Both the position numbers and the translations under genes were made by a program. The notes under the pieces were generated by a model, which was given only the letters and a program-made list of their open reading frames with translations, searched no databases and was not told where the DNA came from. Below, one piece after another: positions 43,309 through 52,015 of a DNA stretch of 64,000 nt (the stretch's first letter is position 1; the number at the start of each line of letters is the position of its first letter). This DNA is from Mycobacterium sp. 3519A (GTDB taxonomy: Bacteria > Actinomycetota > Actinomycetes > Mycobacteriales > Mycobacteriaceae): positions 220,778-284,777 of the forward strand of contig NZ_OESG01000011.1 of NCBI RefSeq assembly GCF_900240945.1, given 5' to 3'.

Positions 43309-43395
43309 TCAAATCGTGCTCAGCAGACGCGATCCGATCGCCAGTGAGATCGCCAGGCAGCCGACCCCGGCCGCCGTTCGCAAGGCCCATGACAT
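43309..43395 (-). CDS. Possible 28-residue hydrophobic peptide
   Basis: ATG 43395 (MSWALRTAAGVGCLAISLAI) to a stop at 43309. A strong ribosome site GGAAGGAGACGGAG lies directly before the ATG. One hydrophobic segment with flanking Arg fits a single-helix membrane microprotein. It is too short for a homology claim. It lies just outside the tRNA-Lys island. Confidence 0.45.
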   Translation of the reverse strand: MSWALRTAAGVGCLAISLAIGSRLLSTI

Positions 43396-43594
43396 CTCCG
43401 TCTCCTTCCAGCCAGGCGTCGGACACCTGTAGTGAGACCGACTCAGCAAGCAAGTCTTTGGCTCAAGTTAACGATCTGGCCTCGAAAAAAGCGGCGTTCA
43501 ACGAAACTCGGCTAATTTTCACGAAACCGTTAGTTTTGCGGATGAGCCGGCATCACCCCCACCAAGATCATCTGGCTGGAGGGGTTTGCGCTCT

Positions 43595-43634
43595 GCGCCG
43601 TCAGGGTGTCGAACCCCGGCCCGCTGATTAAGAG
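43595..43634. repeat. Displaced tRNA-Lys 3' half (distal att copy)
   Basis: Forty bases from GCGCCGTCAGGGTGTCGAAC through GCTGATTAAGAG match the 3' part of the tRNA-Lys gene (45367-45407), with one substitution (GTG for GTT) and one missing base. No other half of a tRNA is here. This is the pattern left when an element integrates at a tRNA 3' end. Confidence 0.8.
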
Positions 43635-43847
43635 GCATCGGAAGGTATGCGCGGGTGTCTACCCACTGAGCGCATCGGGATCGATCTCACACCGAACGTG
43701 ACCCAGTGATGGTGCGCCGCAACGGCCGGCGCCGTACTGCTGAATTACGCAGAGTTAGCTCAGGTTGTTGACCGACCTCCGTCCGGAGGATATTGATGTG
43801 GAGATCGAAGCCGTCTGACCGGACAGAACTGAGGTGCCGGTGGTGCC

Positions 43848-45062
43848 ATGAAGTCACGGATGTTGGTTTTGCTGCTTATCCTGCCGCTGGTGGTCCTTCA
43901 CCTGGGGTGCTCTGTCCAAGAAACGCCGCCGACGCACGGACACACTTCGCCTGAACTGGATCGAAAGCTGAGTGAGATTGCCAGTCGCGGAGATCTTCCA
44001 GGATTCGGCGTGTCCGTCGTTACCGGCGATGGGGTCCTGTTCGAGAAGGGTTATGGCTACGCTGATATCGAGAAGAAGATCCCGTACACCAAAAAAAGCC
44101 TGCAAAACATCGGTTCAATTTCCAAGACCCTCATTGGGATTTCCCTCATGCAGCTGGTGGAAGAGAACAAAATCAGGCTCGACGACGATGTCAGTCGCTA
44201 TTTGCCGTTCAAAGTTGTGAATCCGTACTTTCCCAATGAGCCGATTCTCATACGCCATCTCGCCGAACACACTTCAACGCTCCAGGACACCGAAGAGTTC
44301 TGGCGCTACGACTATTTTCTGCAGGAGTCGGTGCCGACTGGGCGCGGCAACCTTGCCAATGTTGACCTTCTCAACCCCGGCAACAAACGAATACCCCTCG
44401 ATCAATTCGTCCGAAACTTTGTTTCGACGGATGGGATTTGGTACAAGGAAAGCAACTTCCTCAATCAAAGGCCCGGAACACAGTTCGAATACAGCAACCT
44501 CGGAGCGGCGCTGGCCGCGTATGTCGTCGAGTGCGTAACGTGGGAGAACTATGCCGACTACACCGATAGGCGGATTTTGAAACCCGTTGGCATGACAGAC
44601 TCCGCCTGGTTCCTATCAGAGATCGACAAGAGCCGGTACGCCACGCATTACATGGGCGAAAAGGTGATTCCCTGGTATGCCTTCAGCAGTTACCCGGATG
44701 GCGGTCTAATCAGCAGCGTCGAAGACATGGGTCGGTTCCTCACGGAAATGATCCGCGGGTACAAAGGCGAAAGCAAACTGCTGCGTCGCAAGTCGTTTCA
44801 TGACATGATGTCCGGTACGGAAGGATACGGAATATACTGGGACCACCGGAAAGGCGCCATCGGCCATTTCGGCGGTGATCCTGGAGTCAAAACCTCCATG
44901 TGGTTCGATCCTTCCACGGAAGTCGGCTTCGTCCTTTTCACCAACTGCAACTGGCGCGGGCCGAACGGCGCACTCTACGAGAGGGAAGGTGCGGCCAGCC
45001 AGAAGGCCTTCGCGGATATCCAAAAGATATTGACCGAATCATTAACGCCAAGCCATCCGTGA
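43848..45062 (+). CDS. Lipoprotein of serine beta-lactamase/penicillin-binding family
   Basis: A protein of 404 residues. The N-terminus MKSRMLVLLLILPLVVLHLG ends in a lipobox with Cys21. The class C-type serine hydrolase triad is visible: Ser90-x-x-Lys93 (GSISKT), Tyr-Ser-Asn in FEYSNLGAAL, and His-Phe-Gly in GHFGGDPGVK. These families include esterases, peptidases and beta-lactam binders, so resistance cannot be concluded. Codon use (AAA, ATA, TTT) and GC differ from all neighbours, which with the flanking tRNA fragments indicates horizontal acquisition. Confidence 0.88.
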   Translation: MKSRMLVLLLILPLVVLHLGCSVQETPPTHGHTSPELDRKLSEIASRGDLPGFGVSVVTGDGVLFEKGYGYADIEKKIPYTKKSLQNIGSISKTLIGISLMQLVEENKIRLDDDVSRYLPFKVVNPYFPNEPILIRHLAEHTSTLQDTEEFWRYDYFLQESVPTGRGNLANVDLLNPGNKRIPLDQFVRNFVSTDGIWYKESNFLNQRPGTQFEYSNLGAALAAYVVECVTWENYADYTDRRILKPVGMTDSAWFLSEIDKSRYATHYMGEKVIPWYAFSSYPDGGLISSVEDMGRFLTEMIRGYKGESKLLRRKSFHDMMSGTEGYGIYWDHRKGAIGHFGGDPGVKTSMWFDPSTEVGFVLFTNCNWRGPNGALYEREGAASQKAFADIQKILTESLTPSHP

Positions 45063-45095
45063 AAAGGGGGCTCGGGAACTGTGCAGAAGATGTCA

Positions 45096-45130
45096 TGGCG
45101 GGGGAGTTCGTCAGGCTGGCACCCCCGCCA
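45096..45130 (+). terminator. GC-rich hairpin after the island gene
   Basis: TGGCGGGGG (45096-45104) and CCCCCGCCA (45122-45130) form a perfect 9-bp stem, 34 bases after the lipoprotein stop codon. There is no U tract, as is common in mycobacteria. Likely the end of the lipoprotein transcript. Confidence 0.5.
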
Positions 45131-45297
45131 ACAACTGTTCTTCAAAATCGGGCGGCGCGAGTCGCGACTCAACGGTGAAACAGGAGCATCGATCGGGTCC
45201 GAAGCGGCGAGGCAGACATATGTCCCGCCGAACGTGTTGGGATCGCGATCTCACCTACTACCGGGTCCGCTCACTGCTGGACTGCGACAGCCTCGAC

Positions 45298-45317
45298 AGC
45301 CTCTGTAGAGGCTTTCT
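45298..45317 (+). terminator. Hairpin with U tract
   Basis: AGCCTC-TGTA-GAGGCT followed by TTCT is a six-base stem with a short run of T. It is a weak intrinsic terminator-like element on the plus strand, 50 bases before the tRNA-Lys 3' end. Confidence 0.35.
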
Positions 45318-45362
45318 GGCGTCTCGAAGCCGGTTCGGGTACCGAGTAGCGCGACGATGAGG

Positions 45363-45438
<76 letters not shown>

Positions 45439-45597
45439 TGCGTGTGCGACAATAACAGGCCTTGCGGCAAGGGTGAAATCAAGCCCGCGTGCCGCCGCTG
45501 GGAGCGACGCCGGCGTTGCGCCGCTGGCAAAATTTGCCCTTAGACTATTGCCAAGAATCCTCAGTCTATGGGTCATGGGTGGGAAGTGGAGCAAAGT

Positions 45598-46824
45598 ATG
45601 TGGCAGGTCGGAACGGCGGCCCGTCCGCGTCGGTGGGGTGCGTGGCTGGCGGTCGCAGCCCTGATTCCCGCCATGATGCTCACATTGGACGCGTGCGGCA
45701 GTAAGCCCACCGCCCCTGCGCAGCCTCAGGTCATCGCGGACAAGGGCACGCCCTACGGCGATCTGCTGGTGCCCAAGCTCTCGGCGTCGGTCAAGGACGG
45801 CGCCGTCGGCGTGAGCGTCGAATCGCCCGTCACGGTCAGCGCCGAGGACGGCGTGCTGGGCGCGGTGTCGATGGTCAACGAAAGCGACGGCACCCCGGTC
45901 GCAGGCCAGTTGAGCCGCGACGGTCTGGTGTGGTCGACGATCGACCCGTTGGACTACAACGAGCGCTACACGCTGCGCGCGCAGTCACTGGGTCTGGGCG
46001 GGGCCACCAGTCAGCAGATGACCTTCGAGACGCATTCGCCGGAAAACCTGACGATGCCCTACGTGCTGCCGAACGACGGCGAGGTGGTCGGCGTCGGCCA
46101 GCCTGTCGCGGTCCGGTTCGACGAGAACATCTCGAATCGGGCGGCAGCCGAGAAGGCCATCAAGATCAAGACCAACCCTCCGGTGGAGGGCGCGTTCTAC
46201 TGGCTCAGCAACCGCGAAGTGCGTTGGCGCCCAGCGAGTTACTGGAAGCCCGGCACCACAGTCGACGTCGCGGTGAACACCTACGGCGTCGATCTGGGCG
46301 ACGGTCTGTTCGGCCAGGACAACGTCACCACCCGCTTCACCATCGGCGACGAGGTCATCACGTCCGTCGACGACAACACCAAGACGCTGACCGTGACGCG
46401 CAACGGTGAAGTGATCAAGACCATGCCGGTGTCGATGGGCAAGAACAGCACGCCGACCAACAACGGCACCTACATCGTCGGCGACAAGTTCAGCCACATG
46501 GTGATGGATTCGTCCACCTATGGCGTGCCGGCCAATTCGCCCAACGGCTACCGCACCGAGGTGGACTACGCCACCCAGATCTCCTACAGCGGCATATTCG
46601 TGCACGCCGCCCCGTGGTCGGTGGGCAGCCAGGGCTACAGCAATGTCAGCCACGGATGCATCAACGTCTCGACGAGCAATGCGCAGTGGTTCTATCAGAA
46701 CGCCAAACGCGGCGACGTCGTCGAAATCGTGAACACGGTGGGCTCCGTGCTGCCGGGAACCGATGGGTTGGGCGACTGGAACATCCCCTGGGAGCAGTGG
46801 AAGGCCGGCAACGCCACCATCTGA
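45598..46824 (+). CDS. ldtB: L,D-transpeptidase, LdtMt2 (LppS) orthologue
   Basis: A protein of 408 residues, the same length I recall for M. tuberculosis LdtMt2, from ATG 45598 with GGAG upstream. A basic signal with lipobox LDAC (Cys at about residue 33) is followed by two Ig-like domains. The YkuD catalytic domain follows, with His336 in IFVHAAPWS and Cys354 in SHGCINVS. It forms 3-3 cross-links in peptidoglycan and is the target of carbapenems. The triad residue 337, Ser in M. tuberculosis, is Ala here. Adjacent to the tRNA-Lys gene. Confidence 0.95.
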   Translation: MWQVGTAARPRRWGAWLAVAALIPAMMLTLDACGSKPTAPAQPQVIADKGTPYGDLLVPKLSASVKDGAVGVSVESPVTVSAEDGVLGAVSMVNESDGTPVAGQLSRDGLVWSTIDPLDYNERYTLRAQSLGLGGATSQQMTFETHSPENLTMPYVLPNDGEVVGVGQPVAVRFDENISNRAAAEKAIKIKTNPPVEGAFYWLSNREVRWRPASYWKPGTTVDVAVNTYGVDLGDGLFGQDNVTTRFTIGDEVITSVDDNTKTLTVTRNGEVIKTMPVSMGKNSTPTNNGTYIVGDKFSHMVMDSSTYGVPANSPNGYRTEVDYATQISYSGIFVHAAPWSVGSQGYSNVSHGCINVSTSNAQWFYQNAKRGDVVEIVNTVGSVLPGTDGLGDWNIPWEQWKAGNATI

Positions 46825-47070
46825 GGCCGATGCTTTTCGCCCAGCTCAGCGCGGGTTACTGCGCCGAAGCCCCCGCATGTGGCGACGCACGGGCGCGGTC
46901 TTCCGGAGCGGGAAATTAATTTGCCCGTCGGATAATTAATTGCCGTCGTTGGCAAATGAAAGACACGTCAAAAATTTAGTGCAGGCAACTATGTTTTATT
47001 TTGCTGTAAATCGCCTATCCTGATGCTTAGGCCCGCTCAGTCGGTGCAGCGGGGATAGGGAGGGTTTGCA

Positions 47071-47394
47071 ATGAGCAAGAGTGCGAAGCATTTCGGCCAT
47101 AGCGTGGCGAAGGCTGCAGGAGTCGGTTTGATCGCCGGTGGATTGTTGCTGGGAGCGCCAGCGGGGATGGCCTTCGCCGATCCCGTCGGCGATGCTGAGT
47201 CCGCCGCCAGCACGACTGTGCAGAAAGCGGTAGTGGCCGGTTCCCAGACGGTTCAGCAGGCTGTGGTGGCCGGCTCCCAGACCTACCAGCAGGCTGTGGT
47301 CGCCGGCTCCCAGAGTGCTCAAACGGCTGCCACTGCTACCTCGAACTTGGTGTCCAGCGCGCTCAAGGGACTCTTCAGCTTCGGTAAGAAGTAA
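47071..47394 (+). CDS. Small exported protein with 11-residue repeats
   Basis: A protein of 107 residues, GGAGG before ATG 47071. A signal peptide (MSKSAKHFGHSVAKAAGVGL and further hydrophobic residues) ends at AFA/DP. Residues 50-82 are three near-identical 11-mers: VQKAVVAGSQT, VQQAVVAGSQT, YQQAVVAGSQS. A variable tail ends LKGLFSFGKK. An 11-residue period suits an amphipathic helix lying on a lipid surface. A TATCCT sequence at about 47016 may be its -10 box. Followed by a strong terminator. Function unknown. Confidence 0.75.
   Translation: MSKSAKHFGHSVAKAAGVGLIAGGLLLGAPAGMAFADPVGDAESAASTTVQKAVVAGSQTVQQAVVAGSQTYQQAVVAGSQSAQTAATATSNLVSSALKGLFSFGKK
47218..47316 (+). repeat. Three 33-bp tandem repeats within the exported protein gene
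   Basis: The codons of residues 50-82 form three consecutive 33-bp units sharing the core GGCTCCCAGA. They code for the 11-residue repeat. Confidence 0.75.
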
Positions 47395-47408
47395 CCGGAT
47401 GTGAAAAA

Positions 47409-47437
47409 GGCCGGAGGGCGGGTTACGCCCTCCGGCC
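47409..47437 (+). terminator. Strong hairpin terminator
   Basis: GGCCGGAGGGCG (47409-47420) and CGCCCTCCGGCC (47426-47437) form a perfect 12-bp GC-rich stem with loop GGTTA, just after the small exported protein gene and before the convergent tRNA-His. The A-run before it would be a U tract for transcripts of the opposite strand, so it may also end the tRNA-His transcript. Confidence 0.75.
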
Positions 47438-47443
47438 GACCGG

Positions 47444-47517
47444 GGTGGCTGACGGGACTCGAACCCGCGACAGCCAGGATCACAACCTGGTGCTCTACCA
47501 ACTGAACTACAGCCACC
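47444..47517 (-). tRNA. tRNA-His (anticodon GTG)
   Basis: The reverse complement folds as a tRNA: acceptor GTGGCTG/CAGCCAC, D-arm TAGTTCAGTTGGTAGAG, anticodon loop TTGTGAT with GTG, T-arm CGGGTTCGAGTCCCG. A G at -1 opposite a C discriminator, the hallmark of tRNA-His, is present at 47517/47444. CCA is not encoded. Confidence 0.95.
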
Positions 47518-47547
47518 ATCGCCGCAAACCACGCGGCGCCGTTGATA

Positions 47548-48195
47548 TTAGCCGCTGGGGCGCTCTGCGGCCGAATCCATATCCTCCGCCGCGCCGTTCG
47601 GGGGCCCCAGTTCGGCGGCGACCTCGGCGATCTCGCTGGTCGACGGTCCGGGCGGCGGCACGAATGCGGTGCGGCGGTAGTACTGCAGTTCGCGGATCGA
47701 CTCGTGGATGTCCGCCAATGCGCGGTGTGCCAGCCCCTTCTCGGGTTGGCCGAAATAGATGCGCGGATACCACCGCCTGCACAGCTCCTTGATGGAGCTG
47801 ACGTCGATCATCCGGTAGTGCAGGAAGTCGTCGAGCTTGGGCATGTCGCGGGCGATGAACCCGCGGTCGGTGGCGATCGAGTTTCCGGCCAGGGGAGCGG
47901 TCTTGGCCTGCTTCACGTGGCTGCGGATGTAGTCCAGGACCAGTTCCTCGGCGGCTGCCACGTCGACCGTCGACGCGCGCACCTCCTCGATCAGCCCCGA
48001 GCGCGTGTGCATATCGGTCACCACCGGGATCATCGACGACAGCGCCGCGTCGTCGGCGTGGATCACCACGTCGATGCCGTCGCCGAGGATGTTCAGCTCC
48101 GCATCGGTCACCAGCACCGCGATCTCGATGAGCAAGTCGGTCTTGAGGTCAAGGCCGGTCATCTCGCAATCGATCCACACCAATTCGTCGCGCAC
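47548..48195 (-). CDS. orn: Oligoribonuclease
   Basis: A protein of 215 residues. DEDDh exonuclease motifs: WIDCEMTG (Asp9, Glu11), [10 protein letters not shown] with the third acid, and [11 protein letters not shown] with the His/Asp pair. It degrades RNA oligonucleotides of two to five nucleotides and linear c-di-nucleotide products. Longer than E. coli Orn by a C-terminal tail. Divergent from the HerA-like gene; tRNA-His follows downstream, as near M. tuberculosis Rv2511. Confidence 0.95.
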   Translation of the reverse strand: MRDELVWIDCEMTGLDLKTDLLIEIAVLVTDAELNILGDGIDVVIHADDAALSSMIPVVTDMHTRSGLIEEVRASTVDVAAAEELVLDYIRSHVKQAKTAPLAGNSIATDRGFIARDMPKLDDFLHYRMIDVSSIKELCRRWYPRIYFGQPEKGLAHRALADIHESIRELQYYRRTAFVPPPGPSTSEIAEVAAELGPPNGAAEDMDSAAERPSG

Positions 48196-48275
48196 AGGGG
48201 CAACAGTAAGCCGTCCGACGACAACCAGCGGCCCACACCCGCCCGAGCGCGCCGAAGCTTAGTAGGGTTCGAGCT

Positions 48276-49850
48276 ATGACGACGGAGTCGGCAGCCACCC
48301 CCGCAGAACAGATCGCCGCAGGTTACGCCACTGAAGGGGCGGCGCTCGAACTCGGCGCCGTCGTCGTCGACGGGGTTTGCGACGCCGCCGCGCAGGTGCG
48401 GATTCCGCTGGCCACGGTCAACCGCCACGGCCTGGTTGCGGGTGCTACCGGCACCGGCAAGACGAAATCGCTGCAGGTGATCGCCGAACAGCTGTCGGCG
48501 GCGGGCGTGCCGGTGGTGATGGCCGATATCAAGGGCGACCTGTCGGGCCTGTCGCAGCCCGGTCAGCCGGGCGACAAGATCGAGCAGCGCACCAAGGACA
48601 CCGGCGATTCCTGGGCACCGACGGCGTTCCCGGTGGAGTTCCTGTCCCTCGGTACATCGGGTGTCGGCGTTCCGGTCCGCGCGACGATGACCAGCTTCGG
48701 GCCGATTCTGCTGTCAAAAGTGCTGGGGCTCAACCCAACCCAGGAGTCGACTCTCGGCCTGATCTTCCACTGGGCCGACCAGAAGGGACTGGCGCTGCTC
48801 GACCTGAAGGACCTGCGCGCCGTCATCCAGTTCCTCACCAGCGACGAGGGCAAGGATGAACTCAAGGCCATCGGCGCGGTGTCGGCGTCGACCGCCGGGG
48901 TGATTCTGCGGGCGCTGATCAACCTGGAGGCCGAGGGCGCCGACACCTTCTTCGGCGAGCCGGAACTCGAGCCCAGCGACCTGATGCGCACCGATGCGCA
49001 GGGCCGCGGCGTCATCACGTTGCTTGAACTCGGCGATCAGGCGGCGCGTCCGGTGATGTTCTCGACGTTTTTGATGTGGGTGCTGGCCGATCTGTTCACC
49101 GCCCTGCCCGAGGTCGGCGACGTCGACAAGCCGAAGCTGGTGTTCATCTTCGACGAGGCGCACCTGCTGTTCAGCGACGCGTCCAAGGCCTTCCTCGAGC
49201 AGGTCGAGCAGACGGTCAAGCTGATCCGGTCCAAGGGCGTCGGCGTGTTCTTCTGCACCCAACTGCCCACCGACGTGCCCAACGACGTGCTGAGCCAACT
49301 GGGCGCGCGCATCCAGCACGCGCTGCGCGCGTTCACGCCCGACGATCAGAAGGCGTTGACCAAGACGGTGCGGACATACCCCAAGACCGACGTCTACGAC
49401 CTCGAGAAGGCGCTGACGTCGCTGGGCATCGGTGAGGCGATCGTGACGGTGCTCTCCGAGAAGGGTGCGCCGACGCCGGTGGCGTGGACCAGGATGCGCT
49501 CGCCGCGGTCGCTGATGGGTGCCATCGGCACCGACGCGATCGCCGCCGCCGCGAAAGCCAGTCCGCTGCAGGCGAAGTACGGCCAAACCATCGACCCCCA
49601 GTCGGCCTACGAGATCTTGCAGAACAAGGTGGCGCCGCCGCCCGCCGATGCGCCCCTGCCGCCGCCGGTCGAGCCGCCGCCAGCAGCCAGCGCCGAGGGC
49701 CAGGCGAAGAGCCGCGACGCGGTCGAGGGCAGCATGGTGGCTGAGGTGCTGCAGAGTTCGGCGTTCAAGAGCTTCCTGCGGTCGGCCGCCACGGTCGCAG
49801 GCCGCGAGATCACCCGCAGCATTTTCGGCACCGGCCGTCGGCGCCGCTAG
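48276..49850 (+). CDS. HerA-like ATPase (DUF853, Rv2510c-like)
   Basis: A protein of 524 residues. Walker A GATGTGKT at residues 56-63, Walker B VFIFDEAHLL, and a conserved VVMADIKGDLSG after the P-loop give the HerA/FtsK-type ATPase of the DUF853 group. The C-terminal third is Pro/Ala-rich then RSIFGTGRRRR. Such proteins are predicted DNA-translocating or nuclease-associated ATPases, but the role in mycobacteria is not known. Convergent with cmrA. Confidence 0.88.
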   Translation: MTTESAATPAEQIAAGYATEGAALELGAVVVDGVCDAAAQVRIPLATVNRHGLVAGATGTGKTKSLQVIAEQLSAAGVPVVMADIKGDLSGLSQPGQPGDKIEQRTKDTGDSWAPTAFPVEFLSLGTSGVGVPVRATMTSFGPILLSKVLGLNPTQESTLGLIFHWADQKGLALLDLKDLRAVIQFLTSDEGKDELKAIGAVSASTAGVILRALINLEAEGADTFFGEPELEPSDLMRTDAQGRGVITLLELGDQAARPVMFSTFLMWVLADLFTALPEVGDVDKPKLVFIFDEAHLLFSDASKAFLEQVEQTVKLIRSKGVGVFFCTQLPTDVPNDVLSQLGARIQHALRAFTPDDQKALTKTVRTYPKTDVYDLEKALTSLGIGEAIVTVLSEKGAPTPVAWTRMRSPRSLMGAIGTDAIAAAAKASPLQAKYGQTIDPQSAYEILQNKVAPPPADAPLPPPVEPPPAASAEGQAKSRDAVEGSMVAEVLQSSAFKSFLRSAATVAGREITRSIFGTGRRRR

Positions 49851-49898
49851 CGCGTCGCGTCGAGATCGACGAAATGGCGTGAACTACTCGCACTTTCG

Positions 49899-49920
49899 CG
49901 CCCATTTGTCCGTTTGGGCG
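49899..49920. terminator. Hairpin between convergent HerA-like and cmrA genes
   Basis: CGCCCA and TGGGCG form a 6-bp stem with a ten-base loop TTTGTCCGTT in the 83-bp gap between two convergent genes. A plausible bidirectional terminator. Confidence 0.4.
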
Positions 49921-49933
49921 GGAACGGGTGCCG

Positions 49934-50740
49934 CTAGCCGCCGCCGAGCTTCTTGTAGACCGCGCCGACGATCGGCGTCACGATGGCGCGCGGCGTGTAG
50001 CCCGACGCCACCGACATCGCCTTCGACGTCACACCCGGCACGACGCGCATCTTGTTGCGCTCCAAGCCATCCAGCGACAACTTGGCCGTGTATTCCGTCG
50101 AGATCCACAGGAAGTCCGGGATCAGCCTTTCCACCAGCGACTGCTCGGTCTCGGCGGGCAGCGTCTCGCGCACCGGGCCTGGCGCGAGCAGCGTGACATG
50201 CACGCCCGCTTTCTTGAGTTCGCCGCGTAGCGACTCGCTGAACGTGTTGGCGAAGGCCTTGGTGGCCGCATACGTCGCGTTGTTCGGAATCGGCGAATTG
50301 CCTGCGGCGGAACCGGAAATCAGGATCCCGCCCGCTCCGCGCTGCACCATGCCGGGCAACACTGCGAGCGTAAGGTCGTGCACGCCAAGCACATTCAGCT
50401 GCACCTGGGCCTTCTCGCCCGCCGCGTCCAGCGACGCCACCGGTCCGAACGTCGCCGTGCCCGCGTTGGCACACAGGATCGAGATCTCGCGCGCGGCCAA
50501 CTCGTCGCACAGCTTGGCCCGCTGCTCGGGATCGGCCAGGTCCACCGGTCGCACCTCGACGGTCACCCCGAACTGCTGGGTGATCCGGTCTGCCAATGCG
50601 CGCAGCACGTCCTCCCGGCGCGCGGTGATGATCAGGTGGTGGCCGCGGGCGGCGAGTTCGATGGCCAGCGCCTCGCCGATGTTCTGCGAGGCACCGGTGA
50701 CGACGGCACGGGCATCGGCGCTGGGACCGGGTACTGGCAT
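49934..50740 (-). CDS. cmrA: Mycolate reductase, CmrA (Rv2509) orthologue
   Basis: A protein of 268 residues from ATG 50740, the same length I recall for Rv2509. SDR fold with GASQNIG at residues 16-22, NAG at 92-94, Ser142/144 in ISGSAAG, and Tyr157-x-x-x-Lys161. In Corynebacteriales this enzyme reduces the beta-keto group of the nascent mycolate after condensation, producing the mature beta-hydroxy acid. Cytoplasmic face of the membrane. Divergent from an MFS gene with only 24 bp between starts. Confidence 0.92.
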   Translation of the reverse strand: MPVPGPSADARAVVTGASQNIGEALAIELAARGHHLIITARREDVLRALADRITQQFGVTVEVRPVDLADPEQRAKLCDELAAREISILCANAGTATFGPVASLDAAGEKAQVQLNVLGVHDLTLAVLPGMVQRGAGGILISGSAAGNSPIPNNATYAATKAFANTFSESLRGELKKAGVHVTLLAPGPVRETLPAETEQSLVERLIPDFLWISTEYTAKLSLDGLERNKMRVVPGVTSKAMSVASGYTPRAIVTPIVGAVYKKLGGG

Positions 50741-50764
50741 GGGCCGGACTATATCTTGACGTGC

Positions 50765-52015
50765 ATGAGCCGGTTGCGAGTGCTCGCGTGGGCGTTGTGG
50801 GACTGCGGTTCCACCGGCGTCGGCGCGATCGTCGTGACCTTCGTCTTCTCCGTGTACCTGACCCGCGACGTCGGCGACGACCTGCCCGGCGACACCAGCC
50901 CGGCGAGCTTGCTCGGCTGGGCGTTGTTCGCCTCGGGCGTCGTCGTCGCCCTCCTGGCGCCTGTTATCGGGGTGTGGGTGGACGGACCGCACCGGCGCCG
51001 TCAGACCCTGGGACTGCTCACCGCGATGGTGGTCGCGCTGACGGCGTCGATGAGCCTGATCCGCGACGACGTCGACTACCTGTTGGCCGGCCTACTGCTG
51101 CTGGGCTTCACCGCGGCGTGCAACGACCTCGCCACCGTGCCGTACAACGCCATGCTGCGCCAGCTCACCACCCCGGAAACGTCGGGTCGGGTGTCCGGAT
51201 TCGGTTGGGCAGCAGGCTATCTCGGCAGCATGACACTGCTGGCCATCGTCTACGCGGGCTTCATGTCACACGGCAGTCAGAACGTGCCCGCCGCCATGCT
51301 GCTCACCGCCGGATGGATGGCGGTGTTCGCGCTGCCGGTGCTCATCGCGGCCCCGCCGTCGGTCGATCTGGTGCGGGCGCCGCACTCCGCGGTGGGGGTG
51401 CTCGGCGCCTACCGCAAGCTGTGGGCCGACCTGGTCGGCGAGTGGCGGCGCGACCGCAACTTCGTCTACTACCTGCTCGCCAGCGCGGTGTTCCGGGACG
51501 GTCTGGCCGGCGTCTTCACCTTCGGAGCGGTGCTGGGCGTCAACGTCTACGGCGTCTCGGCGTCCGACGTGCTGCTGTTCGGCATCCTCGCCAACGTGGT
51601 TGCCGCGACGGGGGCGGTGCTCGGCGGGCTGTTCGACGACCGCGTCGGATCCAAGACCGTCATCCTGACCTCGCTGGCGTCCACCATCGCCGTCGGGACC
51701 GCGCTGATGGCATCGTCGGGTGCCGCCGCATTCTGGGTGTGCGGCCTGCTGCTGTGCCTGTTCATCGGGCCGACCCAGGCGTCGGCGCGCACCCTGCTGC
51801 TGCGCATGACCAGCGACGGCAAGGAGGGCGTCGCGTTCGGGCTGTACACGATGACCGGCCGCGCCGTCGCGCCGCTGGCACCGCTGGCGTTCTCGACGTT
51901 CGTCGCCGTCTTCGGAGCTGACCGCGCGGGCATAGCGGGGCTGATGCTGGTGCTGGCAATAGGTTTCGCGGCGATGGTCGCCGTGCAGGTGCCGCGCAGG
52001 CACGCTGTCGTCTAA
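50765..52015 (+). CDS. MFS transporter (Rv2508c-like, Atg22/UMF1 type)
   Basis: A protein of 416 residues with about 12 hydrophobic helices. Near the start ALWDCGSTGVGAIVVTF and later GFGWAAGYLGSM are characteristic of the Atg22/UMF1 subgroup of MFS permeases. Divergent from cmrA as Rv2508c is from Rv2509. Substrate unknown; proximity to mycolate reductase suggests but does not show an envelope role. Its stop overlaps the next convergent gene's end. Confidence 0.87.
   Translation: MSRLRVLAWALWDCGSTGVGAIVVTFVFSVYLTRDVGDDLPGDTSPASLLGWALFASGVVVALLAPVIGVWVDGPHRRRQTLGLLTAMVVALTASMSLIRDDVDYLLAGLLLLGFTAACNDLATVPYNAMLRQLTTPETSGRVSGFGWAAGYLGSMTLLAIVYAGFMSHGSQNVPAAMLLTAGWMAVFALPVLIAAPPSVDLVRAPHSAVGVLGAYRKLWADLVGEWRRDRNFVYYLLASAVFRDGLAGVFTFGAVLGVNVYGVSASDVLLFGILANVVAATGAVLGGLFDDRVGSKTVILTSLASTIAVGTALMASSGAAAFWVCGLLLCLFIGPTQASARTLLLRMTSDGKEGVAFGLYTMTGRAVAPLAPLAFSTFVAVFGADRAGIAGLMLVLAIGFAAMVAVQVPRRHAVV

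Noticed and set aside
43848..45062. Calling the island gene a beta-lactam resistance gene.
   Set aside because: The family includes esterases and peptidases; catalytic motifs alone do not show drug hydrolysis.
47218..47316. Possible CRISPR-like array in the 33-bp repeats.
   Set aside because: Repeats are contiguous, in frame and coding; no spacers.
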